Positions 12,412 through 22,479 of a stretch of 64,000 nt of DNA are shown piece by piece. This DNA comes from Pseudobythopirellula maris (GTDB lineage: Bacteria; Planctomycetota; Planctomycetia; Pirellulales; Lacipirellulaceae): NCBI RefSeq assembly GCF_007859945.1, contig NZ_SJPQ01000004.1:186001-250000 (forward strand), written 5' to 3'. The notes below the pieces were generated by a model. That model saw only the letters and a program-made list of their open reading frames with translations. It did not search any database and was not told the DNA's origin. The first letter of the stretch is position 1; every line of letters begins with the position of its first letter. The translations under genes and the position numbers were made by a program.

Positions 12412-13551
12412 CTACTCCAAGACGAGCTCGCCATCATTGCGGCGGCCCAGGCGTTCCCAAACGATCTCTTCCACGCCAAAGGTGTAGGAGTGCACCGACC
12501 CGTCGCACAGCACCGCCTGAACGCCACCGGGGTGGGCGCTGCCGAAGCTCCGGAAGTGGGTGTCGCCCAAATCTTCATTGCTGTCGGGTTGCGGCGTGTA
12601 GAAGGTGCGATTGGAGTCAGTCGACCCGACCGGGAAATTCGAGACAAACCGCACGGTGTCCCAGTCGTAGCCGACGTACATCGAATTGTTGTCGCCCGAG
12701 TTGCGATTGGTCTCGTCCGGGTCGGTCGGGTTGAAGTTGTAGAACTTGGTCAGCAGCATCTTCTCGGCGGCGAGCAGCGTGTGGCTCGTGCCGTCGGTCA
12801 CCCGCGTAAGCTTCACGCCGGTGCGTTCCGTCGCGATCCCGTCGAAGTCTTCACGGATCGCTTCGAGTTCTCGGGTGAATTTGCCCTCGGCCGCGCACTC
12901 ATCGTGATTCATGCCATTCGTCAGGCACTGGACAGCGGAAGTGTTGCCGCCGATCGGGGGGATGATGACCGTCCCGCCGCCGTTGATCGCGTAGTCCGAC
13001 TTGCCGGCGAAGGCCGGGGCCTCCACGCTGCCGATGTCGCTGGGAACGCCGTTCGTCTGGGGGTTGATGTTCGCCACGTACTGATTGACGGCGATCGGCG
13101 CCGAGGTGCGGCGGCTGGGGCAGATGAACGCGGCGATCGGCGTCGTGTAGACGCTCTCCAAGGCGATCGCCTTATCCGCAAAGCTAAGGCCTTTGCCAAT
13201 CGAGGCGAGATTGCCCTCCTCGATGAACGGCAGGAGGGAGTAAATCCAGCTGCCCGGTTGATCCTCGCCGGCGCCCCGATCGGGGTCGCCCATGATGCGG
13301 AAGCCCCAACCCCCGGCGGGCATGATGCCGTGGGTGTCGACATGCATCTGGCACGCGATGCCGATCTGCTTGAGGTTGTTGGTGCATTGCGAACGCCGCG
13401 CCGACTCGCGGGCGGACTGAACGGCCGGCAACAAGAGCGCCACCAGAATGCCGATGATCGCGATCACGACCAGCAGCTCGACGAGCGTGAAGCCGCTCCG
13501 TTCGCCACGGAAGATTCGAGGCGTGGCGTGGGAGGGGAGGGTATGAGGCAT
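12412..13551 (-). CDS. DUF1559 domain-containing protein with type IV pilin-like N-terminus
   Basis: A 379-aa planctomycete-type pseudopilin-like protein. The N-terminus holds the prepilin cleavage and methylation motif [19 protein letters not shown], followed by [18 protein letters not shown] and NNLKQIG, the standard DUF1559 opening. The C-terminal block contains the typical [10 protein letters not shown] element. The chosen ATG at 13551 is preceded by AGGAGC and gives a short basic leader; upstream in-frame codons extend to 13758 without a better start. These proteins are thought to be type II secretion/pilus-like surface proteins, and planctomycete genomes carry many copies. Specific role unknown. 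Confidence 0.9.
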   Translation of the reverse strand: MPHTLPSHATPRIFRGERSGFTLVELLVVIAIIGILVALLLPAVQSARESARRSQCTNNLKQIGIACQMHVDTHGIMPAGGWGFRIMGDPDRGAGEDQPGSWIYSLLPFIEEGNLASIGKGLSFADKAIALESVYTTPIAAFICPSRRTSAPIAVNQYVANINPQTNGVPSDIGSVEAPAFAGKSDYAINGGGTVIIPPIGGNTSAVQCLTNGMNHDECAAEGKFTRELEAIREDFDGIATERTGVKLTRVTDGTSHTLLAAEKMLLTKFYNFNPTDPDETNRNSGDNNSMYVGYDWDTVRFVSNFPVGSTDSNRTFYTPQPDSNEDLGDTHFRSFGSAHPGGVQAVLCDGSVHSYTFGVEEIVWERLGRRNDGELVLE

Positions 13552-14297
13552 GAGGGGAGCTCCTAAATGTTCCTTGCTTCGCGCTTCGACGTGGGCGACC
13601 CGTGAGAGGGTCGCAAGAAACGCGGTCGCCAATAGGTCGTTGTCCGTGATTGGTCCCAGCGAAAAGGCATCCAAGAAATGCTGGGAGGAGGCAGCACGCC
13701 GAGAGGCGTGGTTTCGGATTCGCTTGACTCTATAATGTAACGGCAGCCGATCTCTCAAGGTTCGCGGGCCGTCGCCTATTTTAAGACAAGTCTTAGCAAC
13801 TAAGACCGTCGTTGCTTTCGAGATCTTCTACGCACTTATTGCCTGTGGGTTGCCTTGGCGTACTCCGCCGCAATATAATCAAAAGATGATGCTCTCGCGA
13901 ATTTGCCCTGTTTGGGTTAGTTCATGCTTGTCGTAGCCACTTTCGATTGACGTCCTAAAATGGGGGCTCATCGATTGGACGAAGGAATCTATGGCGCCTT
14001 AACATAGTCAGTTGATTCGATAGGCCTTACTAGGCGTTCTCGACGCTGTGTTCGGTGGTGAGAAGGACTTTCGGCCCATGTTTGTTGCTTTTCCCCAGTA
14101 TTCGTGGTTTCTCCGGCTGCTTTGATCTCCTAGGCGGTCTCCCCGTAGGCTCGATCGAGCGCGGTTTACCAAGTCGTCGTCGCTGGCGTGCGCTTGTCCG
14201 CTTTGAGACAGGGCTCGCTTCGAGTTGGACGCGAACTCCTCCCAACCATTTGTGCAGATACTCTCTGACAGAGGGACCCTCAAGAGGCTTAGCTATC
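13552..14297. other. Intergenic region between divergent genes, no gene seen
   Basis: About 750 bases separate the DUF1559 gene from the large beta-strand-repeat gene. The middle part (13780-14000) is visibly AT-richer than its surroundings and contains the short palindrome TAAGACAAGTCTTA at 13781-13795. Open frames here have no recognisable protein character. Promoters for both divergent genes presumably lie here. Confidence 0.5.
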
Positions 14298-17200
14298 ATG
14301 ATGCGCATCTTCTACCGTTCGGTTCTCGCGGCGAGCTTTCTTGCGTTGACCTCGACTCACGCACTGGCGGTCGACACGTTTGTGTGGCAGAGCGGGCAAA
14401 CCGGCGCCCAATCCTGGACGACGCCTTCCAACTGGTCGCCCAGCGGCGTGCCCAACAGCGGCGAGGACGTCGCCAACATCTCGGTTGGCGCCTCCACGAC
14501 CATCGACCTCGGAGCGATGGATCAAACCGTCGTTGAGCTGATGCTCAACACGACCAACCCGGCCGCGAACGTCGAGGTTTCTAGCAGCGGGGGCATACTC
14601 GTGCTGCAGAACGACGACGACAACAACATCGACGGCAGCGAGAACAATCCCTACCTCGGGTACAACCTCGGACGCGTGCGCATCCACAGCACCGGAGGAG
14701 CGACGAATCCGCACACGATCTCGGCGATGATCCGCGACTCGAACACGAGCCTGACCAATTACGAAGGCGTCGCGTTCCACGGCGACACGAGCATCGTGCT
14801 CTCGGGCGGTTACGAAGCGGTCAGCGAGATCGAGGGGGCTCAAGCGGCGATCAGCAGCTTCCTGACCGACGGCGCCGAGGTGACGATCAGCGGTCCGATC
14901 AGCCTGACCGACCCGGTTAACGGCATGGATCGCGACCTGCGGGTCAACACCTACGGCGACAACGACCCCGGTGTGCCGCCAAAAGGCACGATCCGCCTGA
15001 CGGGCGACATCAGCGGCAGCGGCGGCCTGCTCGTCGGTTGGGATCAGCACATCGATTCGGACGTGATCAATCCCTCTCCCGCGCCGACGCTCCCGTCGAG
15101 CGACGTGTACATCAGCGGCAACAACACGTTCACGGGCGGTTTCACCCTCGCTCGCGCCAACGTCTACCTCGGCAGCGACACCGCTCTGGGCACGGGAACC
15201 GTTCGCGGCAGCGGTCAGAAGCAGCAAGAGGGCTTCAACTTCCTCTCGACGGACGACGCGCGAGTGATCTCCAACAACTTGGTGATCACAGAGAACGTGG
15301 CTTTCCGAGGTGATCACTCGCTCGAGTGGAGTGGGCTCGTCACGCAGACGAACGTCCGTTCGATCAACAACGAAATCGCAGAGGGCAAGCAGCTCACCTT
15401 CTCCGGACCGCACTACGCCTTCACCGAGAACGACGGTGAATTCCAACGCGGCATGCATTACGAAGGCTCGGGACGGACCGTGCTGACGGCCGGATTCCAC
15501 GACCGCTACGACACCGCCGACGTGGAGTCCGACGGCGATCCGATCGGCCCCGTGCCGCCCGGCGAATCGGGGCCTGGCAACCTGATCAAATCGGGGTCGG
15601 GAACGATGGTCGTTGGCGGCGCCAGCACCTACACGGGCGACACGCACATCCGGGGCGGCAACCTCCACTTCGTCGACAACGCGGCCCTGGGGCTCGACCC
15701 GGCCCCGGGCGGAACCAACTCGGTTGTCTCGTGGGGCGGCGCCATCGGCGTCGACTCGGGAGTGATTGGCAACGCGGACTTCCTCAATCTCTTCAGCACC
15801 GACGTGAACTCTTCGGATCCCTACTTGGCCGACGACGGCGGCTTAATGCTAGGCGTTGGTGAGTACAACCAAAACATCAGCTTCGCCCCGGGCGGCAATC
15901 TGGACAAAGCCGGGCTGATGAGTCTCGCCGCCCACGAGGATGGCAATGTCTTCACCGGCGCCATCACGCCGCGTGACAACCTCTACCGTCTCGGCGGCGG
16001 CGTCGGCACGCTCACCTTGCCCAACGCGAACCAACTGACCGGCGCCAATTCGCTGCTCGCCATCAACGGCGGCGAGGTGGCTTTGACCAACACCAACGAC
16101 TACTCCGGCGGCACCGAGATCCAGCACACCACGGTCACGGTGGAAGACTTGGCGAATGGCGGGGCCGCAAGCGGCATCGGCTCGTCATCGAGTGACGAGG
16201 CCAACCTGTTCATCCAGTCCGGCACGCTCAAGTACGCCGGCTCCGGCGACTCGACCGACCGGCTGTTCACCATCGGGACCCGCGGCGCGACCATCGAGTC
16301 GTCGGGCAGCGGGGCGGTCGAGTTCACTTCGAGCGCTGCCCTGGGGGTCGACATCGCCGAAGAGCGGACCGCCGACGTGAACAGCGGGGCGTTCCCCACC
16401 AGCTTCAATGACGAGGTCGTCAACCTCACCAATGTCGACGACCTGGTGCCGGGGATGCTCTTCTTCACCGACGGAACGGACGTGTTTGGGCAGCCACTCA
16501 TCCCCGCCGAGGGCGTGACGATCCGGTCGGTCTCCCGCAGGTCGGGGCCCATCGACAACGACCACGACGACCCGGCCTACAAGAACCAAATCCGGCTGAA
16601 CCATGTTCTAAGTCCGGTCGCTTTCGCCGACGGCGCCACGGTTCGCTTCGGCCCGGCGCCGGAGCGCAAGCTTACGCTGGCGGGCGACAACAGCGGCGAC
16701 AACACGCTCACGCCGCTCGTGGACGACGCATCGGACGGCGGCTTGGTCGGGATCAGGAAAACGGGCTCGGGCCGTTGGGTCCTCGAGGGCGACAACACCT
16801 ACACCGGCTCGACCGAAGTGCAGGGCGGCGTGCTGGTCGTCAACGGCGATCAGACCGGCGGCGGCATGACGACCGTCGCCGATGGCGGTCGCATCGCGGG
16901 CGATGGCTCGCTGGGCGGCGGCCTGACCCTCGAAGAGGGGGGCGGCTTCTTGGTCGAGCTGCTCGGCGCCACGGCCGATGTGCTCGACGTGGCGGGCGAC
17001 CTCGACCTCAGCGCGATTGGCGATTCGCTCGACGTCTCTCTGCTCGGCGCCGTGAGTGGTTCGAGCTGGGTCATCGCCAGCTACGACGGCGTGCTGTCGG
17101 GCGTCTTCGACGCGGTCACCCCCGGCTACACGGTCGACTACGGCACGGGCTCGAACAGCGTGATCACGCTGACGTCGACCGGCGCCCCGGTGCTGCTGGG

Positions 17201-17468
17201 CGATTACAACGGCAACGGGATCGTCGACGCCGCCGACTTCACGGTCTGGCGTGACAACCTGGGTGGCGACAACAACGCCCTGATGGGCAAGGGCGATGAG
17301 ACCGGCCTCAGCGCCGGCGTCGTCGACATGGCCGACTACGACCTGTGGGTCTCGCAGTTCGGGCAGATGCTGCCGTCGCTAGCGACCTCGGTTCCCGAGC
17401 CATCGGCGCTGTTGCTCATCGGCTTCTCGATCGCGGCGGCGTCTTGGGCGTCGCGCCGCCGCGATTGA
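14298..17468 (+). CDS. Large beta-strand-repeat exported protein with dockerin and PEP-CTERM tail
   Basis: A 1056-aa exported protein. A signal peptide (MMRIFYRSVLAASFLALTS) precedes a G/N/S/T-rich beta-helical body with autotransporter-type passenger repeats such as GSGTMVVGGASTYTGDT and GSGRWVLEGDNTYTGST. From about residue 968 there is a dockerin-like pair of calcium loops (GDYNGNGIVDAADFTVWRD and VVDMADYDLWVSQFG). The end is a PEP-CTERM signal (VPEPSALLLIG, hydrophobic helix, SRRRD). No outer-membrane barrel is seen, so it is probably sorted by exosortase and not autotransported. The start is an ATG ATG pair giving a clean signal peptide. Likely a cell-surface or matrix adhesin; function inferred. 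Confidence 0.88.
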   Translation: MMRIFYRSVLAASFLALTSTHALAVDTFVWQSGQTGAQSWTTPSNWSPSGVPNSGEDVANISVGASTTIDLGAMDQTVVELMLNTTNPAANVEVSSSGGILVLQNDDDNNIDGSENNPYLGYNLGRVRIHSTGGATNPHTISAMIRDSNTSLTNYEGVAFHGDTSIVLSGGYEAVSEIEGAQAAISSFLTDGAEVTISGPISLTDPVNGMDRDLRVNTYGDNDPGVPPKGTIRLTGDISGSGGLLVGWDQHIDSDVINPSPAPTLPSSDVYISGNNTFTGGFTLARANVYLGSDTALGTGTVRGSGQKQQEGFNFLSTDDARVISNNLVITENVAFRGDHSLEWSGLVTQTNVRSINNEIAEGKQLTFSGPHYAFTENDGEFQRGMHYEGSGRTVLTAGFHDRYDTADVESDGDPIGPVPPGESGPGNLIKSGSGTMVVGGASTYTGDTHIRGGNLHFVDNAALGLDPAPGGTNSVVSWGGAIGVDSGVIGNADFLNLFSTDVNSSDPYLADDGGLMLGVGEYNQNISFAPGGNLDKAGLMSLAAHEDGNVFTGAITPRDNLYRLGGGVGTLTLPNANQLTGANSLLAINGGEVALTNTNDYSGGTEIQHTTVTVEDLANGGAASGIGSSSSDEANLFIQSGTLKYAGSGDSTDRLFTIGTRGATIESSGSGAVEFTSSAALGVDIAEERTADVNSGAFPTSFNDEVVNLTNVDDLVPGMLFFTDGTDVFGQPLIPAEGVTIRSVSRRSGPIDNDHDDPAYKNQIRLNHVLSPVAFADGATVRFGPAPERKLTLAGDNSGDNTLTPLVDDASDGGLVGIRKTGSGRWVLEGDNTYTGSTEVQGGVLVVNGDQTGGGMTTVADGGRIAGDGSLGGGLTLEEGGGFLVELLGATADVLDVAGDLDLSAIGDSLDVSLLGAVSGSSWVIASYDGVLSGVFDAVTPGYTVDYGTGSNSVITLTSTGAPVLLGDYNGNGIVDAADFTVWRDNLGGDNNALMGKGDETGLSAGVVDMADYDLWVSQFGQMLPSLATSVPEPSALLLIGFSIAAASWASRRRD

Positions 17469-17733
17469 GGCTCTTTGGGCCGTGGGACGCGACTGCGGTC
17501 GCTCGGGGGAGATGCGAGCGAGGCGCCGCGAGCGCCCCGCTCGCCCACCCTTCCCACGCTGCCACCGGGGGCCCACGCCGGCCGGCTCACTGCGCTCGCT
17601 CAAGGAGCCGGCGAATCGCTCTGGCCACGGGGCGGGGCAGTCGTGATAATCGCGCACTGCAACCAACGGCCCGGTGCGCGCCGACACGCGCCCCGCGCCT
17701 CCCCGTTCACGGACGACACAGGGACCCCAGGCC

Positions 17734-19638
17734 ATGCCGCTCAGCCGGTCGGGCGCCAACCGCGCCCCGCTCTTCTTCACGCTCCTTGCCCTCGTGCTGG
17801 CGCCGACCGCGACGGCCCACGCCGCCAAGTCGTACTCGGCCGCCCAGGCGCTCACTCTCGAGCCGGTGCAGCGCGGCGTGGAGTACGACAAGCCCTCGGC
17901 CGCCGAGGCCGAGAAGTGCGAGATCGCCCTGGAGAGCAACAAGGTCACCTGGCAGGTGCGCGACGCGTTGGGCAAAACACTCCGGCGATTCTCCGACGCG
18001 AACGGCAACGGCCGGGTGAACGTGTGGAGCTACTTCCGGGACGGCCTGGAGGTGTACCGCGACATCGACACCGACGGCGACGGCCAGGCGGACGAGTTCC
18101 GCTGGCTGCACACGGGCGGCGCCCGTTGGGCTGTCGACACCGACAAGGACGGCGAGATCGACCGCTGGCGGGTGATATCGCCGCACGAAGTGGCCGAATT
18201 GATGGCCGACGCGGTGCAGCGCAAGGACGAGAAGGCATTCGCCGCCTTGCTGCTGAGCGGCGACGAGATCAAGCGGCTCGGCGCCGGCGAGGCGCTGACC
18301 AAGCAACTCAACGAGCAGGCCCGGCGGGCGCCGAGCGACTTCCGCAAGCTCATCGGATCGAAGCAAGCGCTTCCCGCCGGGGCCCGGTTTGTCGACTTCG
18401 GCGCCGCCCGGCCGGGCGTGATCCCCGAGGGGATCGACGGCGCGAAGAAGGACCTCTACGTCTACGAGAACGCCTCGGCGCTGGTCGACAACGGCGGCGC
18501 GCCGGAGCAACTGCTGCTCGGCTCGCTGTTCAAGATCGGCGACGCGTGGCGTGTGGCCGAGGCCCCTCGGGCCGGGGGCGACGGGCCGGAGCTGGCCAAC
18601 GTGTTCTCCGTGCCGAGCTTCTCGCGCGGCGAGGCCGGCGGCCCGGCGCCGACCGAAGACATGCAGCGGCTGATGGACTCGCTCGAGCGGCTCGACCGCG
18701 AGATGGCATCGGCCCCACCGGCGAAGCAGAAAGAACTGATCGGCGAGCGGGCCGACGTGATCGGACGCCTCGCCCAGGCCAGCCCGGCGGGCGAGCAACG
18801 CGACCAGTGGCGCGACCAGTTGGCCGACATGCTCAGCGCAGCGGTGCAGGCCGACGGCTACAGCGAGGGGATCGAGCGGCTCAAGCGGCTCGAAAACGAG
18901 GCGGTCAAAGGCCGCGCCGGCGCGGCGACTCTCGCCCACATCCGCTACCGGCTGCTGTGGGCCGAGTACGGCCTGCAACTCCGCGATCCGAAGGCGGACT
19001 ACGTCAAAGTGCAAGAGTCCTGGACCAAGGACTTGGCGGCTTTCATCGATCGCCACCCCCAGGGCCCCGACGCCGAGGACGCGATGATGCAACTCGGCAT
19101 GGCCCATGAGTTCGCCGGTGAGAACGACGAGGCGGTCGTTTGGTACAAGCGGCTCGCCGCCGAGTCGCCCCGCTCGACCTCGGGCCGCAAGGCGGCCGGC
19201 GCCATGCGGCGGTTGGGATCGATCGGCAAGGCGATCTCTCTGAAGGGCCCGGTGCTGGGCGGCGGACAGGCCGACCTCGCGGCGCCGCCGTACCGCGGAC
19301 GCTACGTCGTGGTCCACTACTGGGCCACCTGGTGCGAGCCGTGCAAGGCCGACATGGCGCAGCTCAAGGAACTCGCCAGCAAGCATGGCCGCAAGCTGGC
19401 GGTGCTCGGCGTGAACCTCGACGACCAGCCGGCCGACGCCGAGGCGTTTGTCGCCACACGCCGCGCGCCGTGGCAACACCTCTACGGCAAGGGCGGACTG
19501 ACCTCGAGCGAACGGGCGCTCGAGATGGGCGTCATGACGTTGCCTCTCACTTTGTTGGTCGACGACAAAGGCCGGGTCGTGAACCGCAACGCCAACGTGG
19601 CGGAGTTGGAACGCGAGCTCGAAGGTTTGCTCCGCTGA
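17734..19638 (+). CDS. Exported TlpA-like thioredoxin-domain protein with long N-terminal region
   Basis: A 634-aa protein starting at the ATG that opens a signal peptide (FFTLLALVLAPTATAHA). Residues about 30-500 are alpha-helical, with a calcium-loop-like DTDGDGQADEF and DTDKDGEIDR segment near 110-145 and TPR-like helices near 420-490 (DAMMQLGMAHEFAGENDEAVVWYKRL). The C-terminal 130 residues form a TlpA/AhpC-type thioredoxin fold with the redox motif WATWCEPCK (Cys534, Cys537) and the cis-Pro segment VMTLPLTLLVD. It probably works as a periplasmic thiol-disulfide reductase or oxidoreductase. CEPC differs from the common CGPC. Substrate unknown. Confidence 0.85.
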   Translation: MPLSRSGANRAPLFFTLLALVLAPTATAHAAKSYSAAQALTLEPVQRGVEYDKPSAAEAEKCEIALESNKVTWQVRDALGKTLRRFSDANGNGRVNVWSYFRDGLEVYRDIDTDGDGQADEFRWLHTGGARWAVDTDKDGEIDRWRVISPHEVAELMADAVQRKDEKAFAALLLSGDEIKRLGAGEALTKQLNEQARRAPSDFRKLIGSKQALPAGARFVDFGAARPGVIPEGIDGAKKDLYVYENASALVDNGGAPEQLLLGSLFKIGDAWRVAEAPRAGGDGPELANVFSVPSFSRGEAGGPAPTEDMQRLMDSLERLDREMASAPPAKQKELIGERADVIGRLAQASPAGEQRDQWRDQLADMLSAAVQADGYSEGIERLKRLENEAVKGRAGAATLAHIRYRLLWAEYGLQLRDPKADYVKVQESWTKDLAAFIDRHPQGPDAEDAMMQLGMAHEFAGENDEAVVWYKRLAAESPRSTSGRKAAGAMRRLGSIGKAISLKGPVLGGGQADLAAPPYRGRYVVVHYWATWCEPCKADMAQLKELASKHGRKLAVLGVNLDDQPADAEAFVATRRAPWQHLYGKGGLTSSERALEMGVMTLPLTLLVDDKGRVVNRNANVAELERELEGLLR

Positions 19639-19915
19639 GCCCGTGTCGCCTCCTTGCCGTCGAACAGTTCCATAGCACTGCAGGCGGCTCCTGGGCTTGG
19701 GCGGGTGCTTCGGTAATGCGCAGGTCTGTCGGGCGGCGTCTGCGGGAAAACACGCTTTTCGCTGACCGATTGGAGCGTCCCCTCCAGCGGCCGGCGTCCG
19801 CATAGCCAAGTAGAAGCCTGGCTGAGAATGGAACACCCGCAAGTCCATTCTCGGTCGTTCCCACCCGCATCGGCCGCACGCTGCAAGCAGCCGGCCCCGA
19901 CTGAATGAGTCCGCC

Positions 19916-20224
19916 ATGACCCTCTCGCCCGAAATCGTGACCACCCTGTTGTGGCTCGCCGTTCACGCGGTGGGTCTTATCTCGGCCGGCCTTTGCCGGC
20001 TGCCGATGAGCGTCGGCCGCACGACTCTCGCTCAGCTGACAATGGCGACCTCGATGCTGCTGGTCGGATTGTTTGCCTGGGCGACTCCGACCGAGCATTC
20101 GGCCGCCTGGGTCGCATCGGCCGGCACGATTGGCCTGATGGTCACGGCCGTGGTGTGGCACTCGCCGACCGACGAGGTCGACCCGGTCTTGGACCGTCTG
20201 CTGGCGTCGGGCCAAGCGGTCTGA
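19916..20224 (+). CDS. Small integral membrane protein, unknown function
   Basis: A 102-aa protein with three predicted membrane helices: TTLLWLAVHAVGLISAGLC (9-27), QLTMATSMLLVGLFAWA (39-55) and AAWVASAGTIGLMVTAVVW (63-81). It has a short soluble tail (HSPTDEVDPVLDRLL). The start ATG follows GAGTCCGCC, which has no strong Shine-Dalgarno. No family recognised. Confidence 0.6.
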   Translation: MTLSPEIVTTLLWLAVHAVGLISAGLCRLPMSVGRTTLAQLTMATSMLLVGLFAWATPTEHSAAWVASAGTIGLMVTAVVWHSPTDEVDPVLDRLLASGQAV

Positions 20225-20632
20225 GGCACTGAAGCGGGCGCCGGCCCGTTGCTATCGCGGAGCGTTGCCGACAGCAGTCCGCGGCGGGACTGCGAGTCGC
20301 GGAAACCACGCGGCGGGCAACGCCCATGGGGCGTTAAACTCACCCTCGCTTGCCTGGTTGTCCACCCGAGCGGTCGCCCCGAGGATTATTGTCCCCCTGC
20401 GAGCGACAAAACCGGAAAAAAGCTCCCCCCGTCGTGTGGCCCGTGCCGAAAGTAGCAACCGGAGCGGTTGTATCGACCGACAGGCTGTCGCCTCCGGCGC
20501 ACGGCCGCCGCTCCGAAGCGGCGAACAGATTCGCCGTCTATCGAGCCGTTTGACGGCCCCGCTGGCGCCGGCGTTTGCTCTTCAGCACGCCGACCCACTC
20601 ACGGGGTCACACCGACATGGGGGGAATAGAAG
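20225..20632. other. Intergenic region upstream of the BON-domain gene
   Basis: No gene is seen in 408 bases. There are two small hairpins: GCAGTCC/GGACTGC at 20274-20293 and GGCGAA/TTCGCC near 20521-20536. The region must hold the promoter of the next gene; none is convincing by eye. Confidence 0.5.
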
Positions 20633-21463
20633 ATGCGTCACCAGATCATTGCGTGCGCCATGGCGGCCTTGTTGTGGCCGGCCGTGGCGGGAGCGGCCGA
20701 GGCCGGCTCCGCCCAAAAAGAGAAGGCCCAACAGATCGCCAGCGAGCTGCGTGAGAGCGGCAAGCTGTCGAACTACCGGGTCGGAGTGAAGTACGAAGAC
20801 GGCGTGGCTTGGTTGTACGGCGCCGTGTCGAGCGAGGCCCAAGCCAAGACCGCCCTGTCGCTCGCCGGCGAGGTCAGCGGCGTGAACCACGTGGTCAGCA
20901 AGCTGGAGATCACCACTCCGAGCGGCGAAGCCAAGCGGCCGGCCGTTTCGGTCAAGCGCCTGGCGAATAAGCCCGCCGGCGATTCGGACCTGATGCTAGC
21001 GGTGATGACCGAATCGGAAGAGGCGGCCGCCGAGGCGCCGCAGCCCTTCACGCCGGCCCAGCCGCAAGCGATCGCCCCGCAGCCGATGAAGCGCACGGCG
21101 GCTCGCGGCTCGATGCCGCGGCCGATGGCCCGCGTGGCCCAGCGTCCCCAGCCCGGCCAGCAGGGCCAGGTCAGCCCGGCCGCTTACGGCGGCGGGGCCC
21201 AGATCCCGCGGGGCTACAGCACCGGCGGCGCCGCCGGGGTCAGCTACGACCAAGCCAACATGCCCAACCACGCATGGCCGAGCTACGCCGCTTACCCGAA
21301 CTACGCGGCCGTGACCTACCCGAAGCAGTACTCGCCGGCCGCTTGGCCGTACATCGGCCCGTTCTACCCTTACCCGCAGGTCCCGCTGGGATGGCGGAAG
21401 GTGACGCTCGAGTGGGACGACGGCTGGTGGAACCTCGACTTCAGCCACCAGCAGCAGCACTGA
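20633..21463 (+). CDS. BON-domain exported protein
   Basis: A 276-aa protein with a signal peptide (residues 1-22, cut near AGAAEA). A BON domain follows (about 28-90), with the typical LYGAVSSEAQAKTALSLAGE and GVNHVVSKLEI pattern; BON domains bind membranes or partner proteins in the cell envelope. The second half is low-complexity, rich in Pro/Gln/Ala/Tyr, and ends in aromatic WRKVTLEWDDGWWNLDF. GGGGGGA sits about 8 nt before the ATG as ribosome binding site. A strong terminator follows 38 nt after the stop. Likely an envelope structural protein. Confidence 0.8.
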   Translation: MRHQIIACAMAALLWPAVAGAAEAGSAQKEKAQQIASELRESGKLSNYRVGVKYEDGVAWLYGAVSSEAQAKTALSLAGEVSGVNHVVSKLEITTPSGEAKRPAVSVKRLANKPAGDSDLMLAVMTESEEAAAEAPQPFTPAQPQAIAPQPMKRTAARGSMPRPMARVAQRPQPGQQGQVSPAAYGGGAQIPRGYSTGGAAGVSYDQANMPNHAWPSYAAYPNYAAVTYPKQYSPAAWPYIGPFYPYPQVPLGWRKVTLEWDDGWWNLDFSHQQQH

Positions 21464-21501
21464 TCGCCAGCCGGCGTGGCGTGTGAAGCACGAAGCTATC
21501 C

Positions 21502-21539
21502 AAAGCCCCCCGCGGCCCATCGGCCGCGGGGGGCTTTTT
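21502..21539 (+). terminator. Strong rho-independent terminator after the BON gene
   Basis: A perfect 13-bp GC stem pairs GCCCCCCGCGGCC (21505-21517) with its complement (21522-21534) around the loop CATC, extended by AAA/TTT and followed by a T-run. It lies shortly after the BON gene stop codon. Confidence 0.92.
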
Positions 21540-21756
21540 CGTGCGCGCGTTGCTGGCGCCCCCGCGGGCGTTATTTCCCAGTTAATCGGAATGACCCGCA
21601 AGTTCGCGCCAGATTCACACGATAAGTAATTCAACGGGACACGGAACCGGGTGATCGGACACTCGGCAACCGCTTCCCTTTCGACCCTATCGCCGACGCG
21701 TCGCCCCATTGCTTGGCGACCGAGCCACTACGGACAATCAGACAAAGGTTTCTTCG

Positions 21757-22350
21757 ATGGCACGCACGCGCACCTTGCCCCGTCCGCAAGTCGTTACGGC
21801 CGCGCTGCTGGTGGGCAGCCTCTCGCTAGGATCCTCCGGATGCTTCTGGGGCCTGGCCAGCCAGGGACCGAGTCTCGGCATCGCCGCGATCCCGATCCCC
21901 GTGAGTCCTTACTTCCAGAAGAAGAAGGAAGACGACCACTGGCAGAACGAGCGGTACGAACGCGTACCGATCCTCGGCCCGATCACCTCGGGCGGCCCGC
22001 CCATCGCGCTCGACACGCCGAGCGACGACGAAGTGATCCGCGCCCTGGAGAAGGCCGACCCGATCGAGGGCGGCATCCCGCTCTTGTGGGAACGCAACCG
22101 CAACAACGTGCGGATCGTCAAATGCAAGATGGCCGACTACGTCGACCCGGTGCGGGTCTACCCGATGATCGGCCCGGCGCAGCAGCACCACGCTCATTAC
22201 AAGTGCACCATCTACTACGAAGACGTCCGCCGCGTCGGCTGGCCCGTTCCGCACACCCTGCGAGACGAGGACGCCCAAGAGGTGGTCTACATCGACCACA
22301 ACCACCTCCACATGGTGGGCGACGTCGAGCCCTGCCACGACTGCGAGTGA
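21757..22350 (+). CDS. Lipoprotein of unknown function
   Basis: A 197-aa protein from the ATG at 21757. A basic start and a hydrophobic run (VVTAALLVGSLSLGSSGC) end in a lipobox-like LGSSGC with Cys as lipidation site. The mature part is polar, with KKKEDDHWQNERYERVP, an aromatic/His-rich end (YKCTIYYEDVRR, HNHLHMVGDVEPCHDC) and several Cys residues that could form disulfides or bind metal. An upstream in-frame start at 21709 would bury the signal. It lies between two terminators, hence is monocistronic, and just before the exbB-exbD set. Confidence 0.78.
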   Translation: MARTRTLPRPQVVTAALLVGSLSLGSSGCFWGLASQGPSLGIAAIPIPVSPYFQKKKEDDHWQNERYERVPILGPITSGGPPIALDTPSDDEVIRALEKADPIEGGIPLLWERNRNNVRIVKCKMADYVDPVRVYPMIGPAQQHHAHYKCTIYYEDVRRVGWPVPHTLRDEDAQEVVYIDHNHLHMVGDVEPCHDCE

Positions 22351-22395
22351 TCGCCCCCCGAGGCGACCGCCGCGATCGGAAAAACTGAACGCATG

Positions 22396-22429
22396 ACCGA
22401 CCGCGCGCCCTAGGCCGCGGTCGGTTTTT
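22396..22429 (+). terminator. Rho-independent terminator after the lipoprotein gene
   Basis: A 10-bp stem ACCGACCGCG (22396-22405) pairs with CGCGGTCGGT (22416-22425) around a 10-nt loop and runs into a TTTTT tract. It separates the lipoprotein from exbB. Confidence 0.88.
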
Positions 22430-22479
22430 GCGTGAATCCTCTTCCCCGCCGGGGGAGAGAGAACAAGGAGCACCCAAGC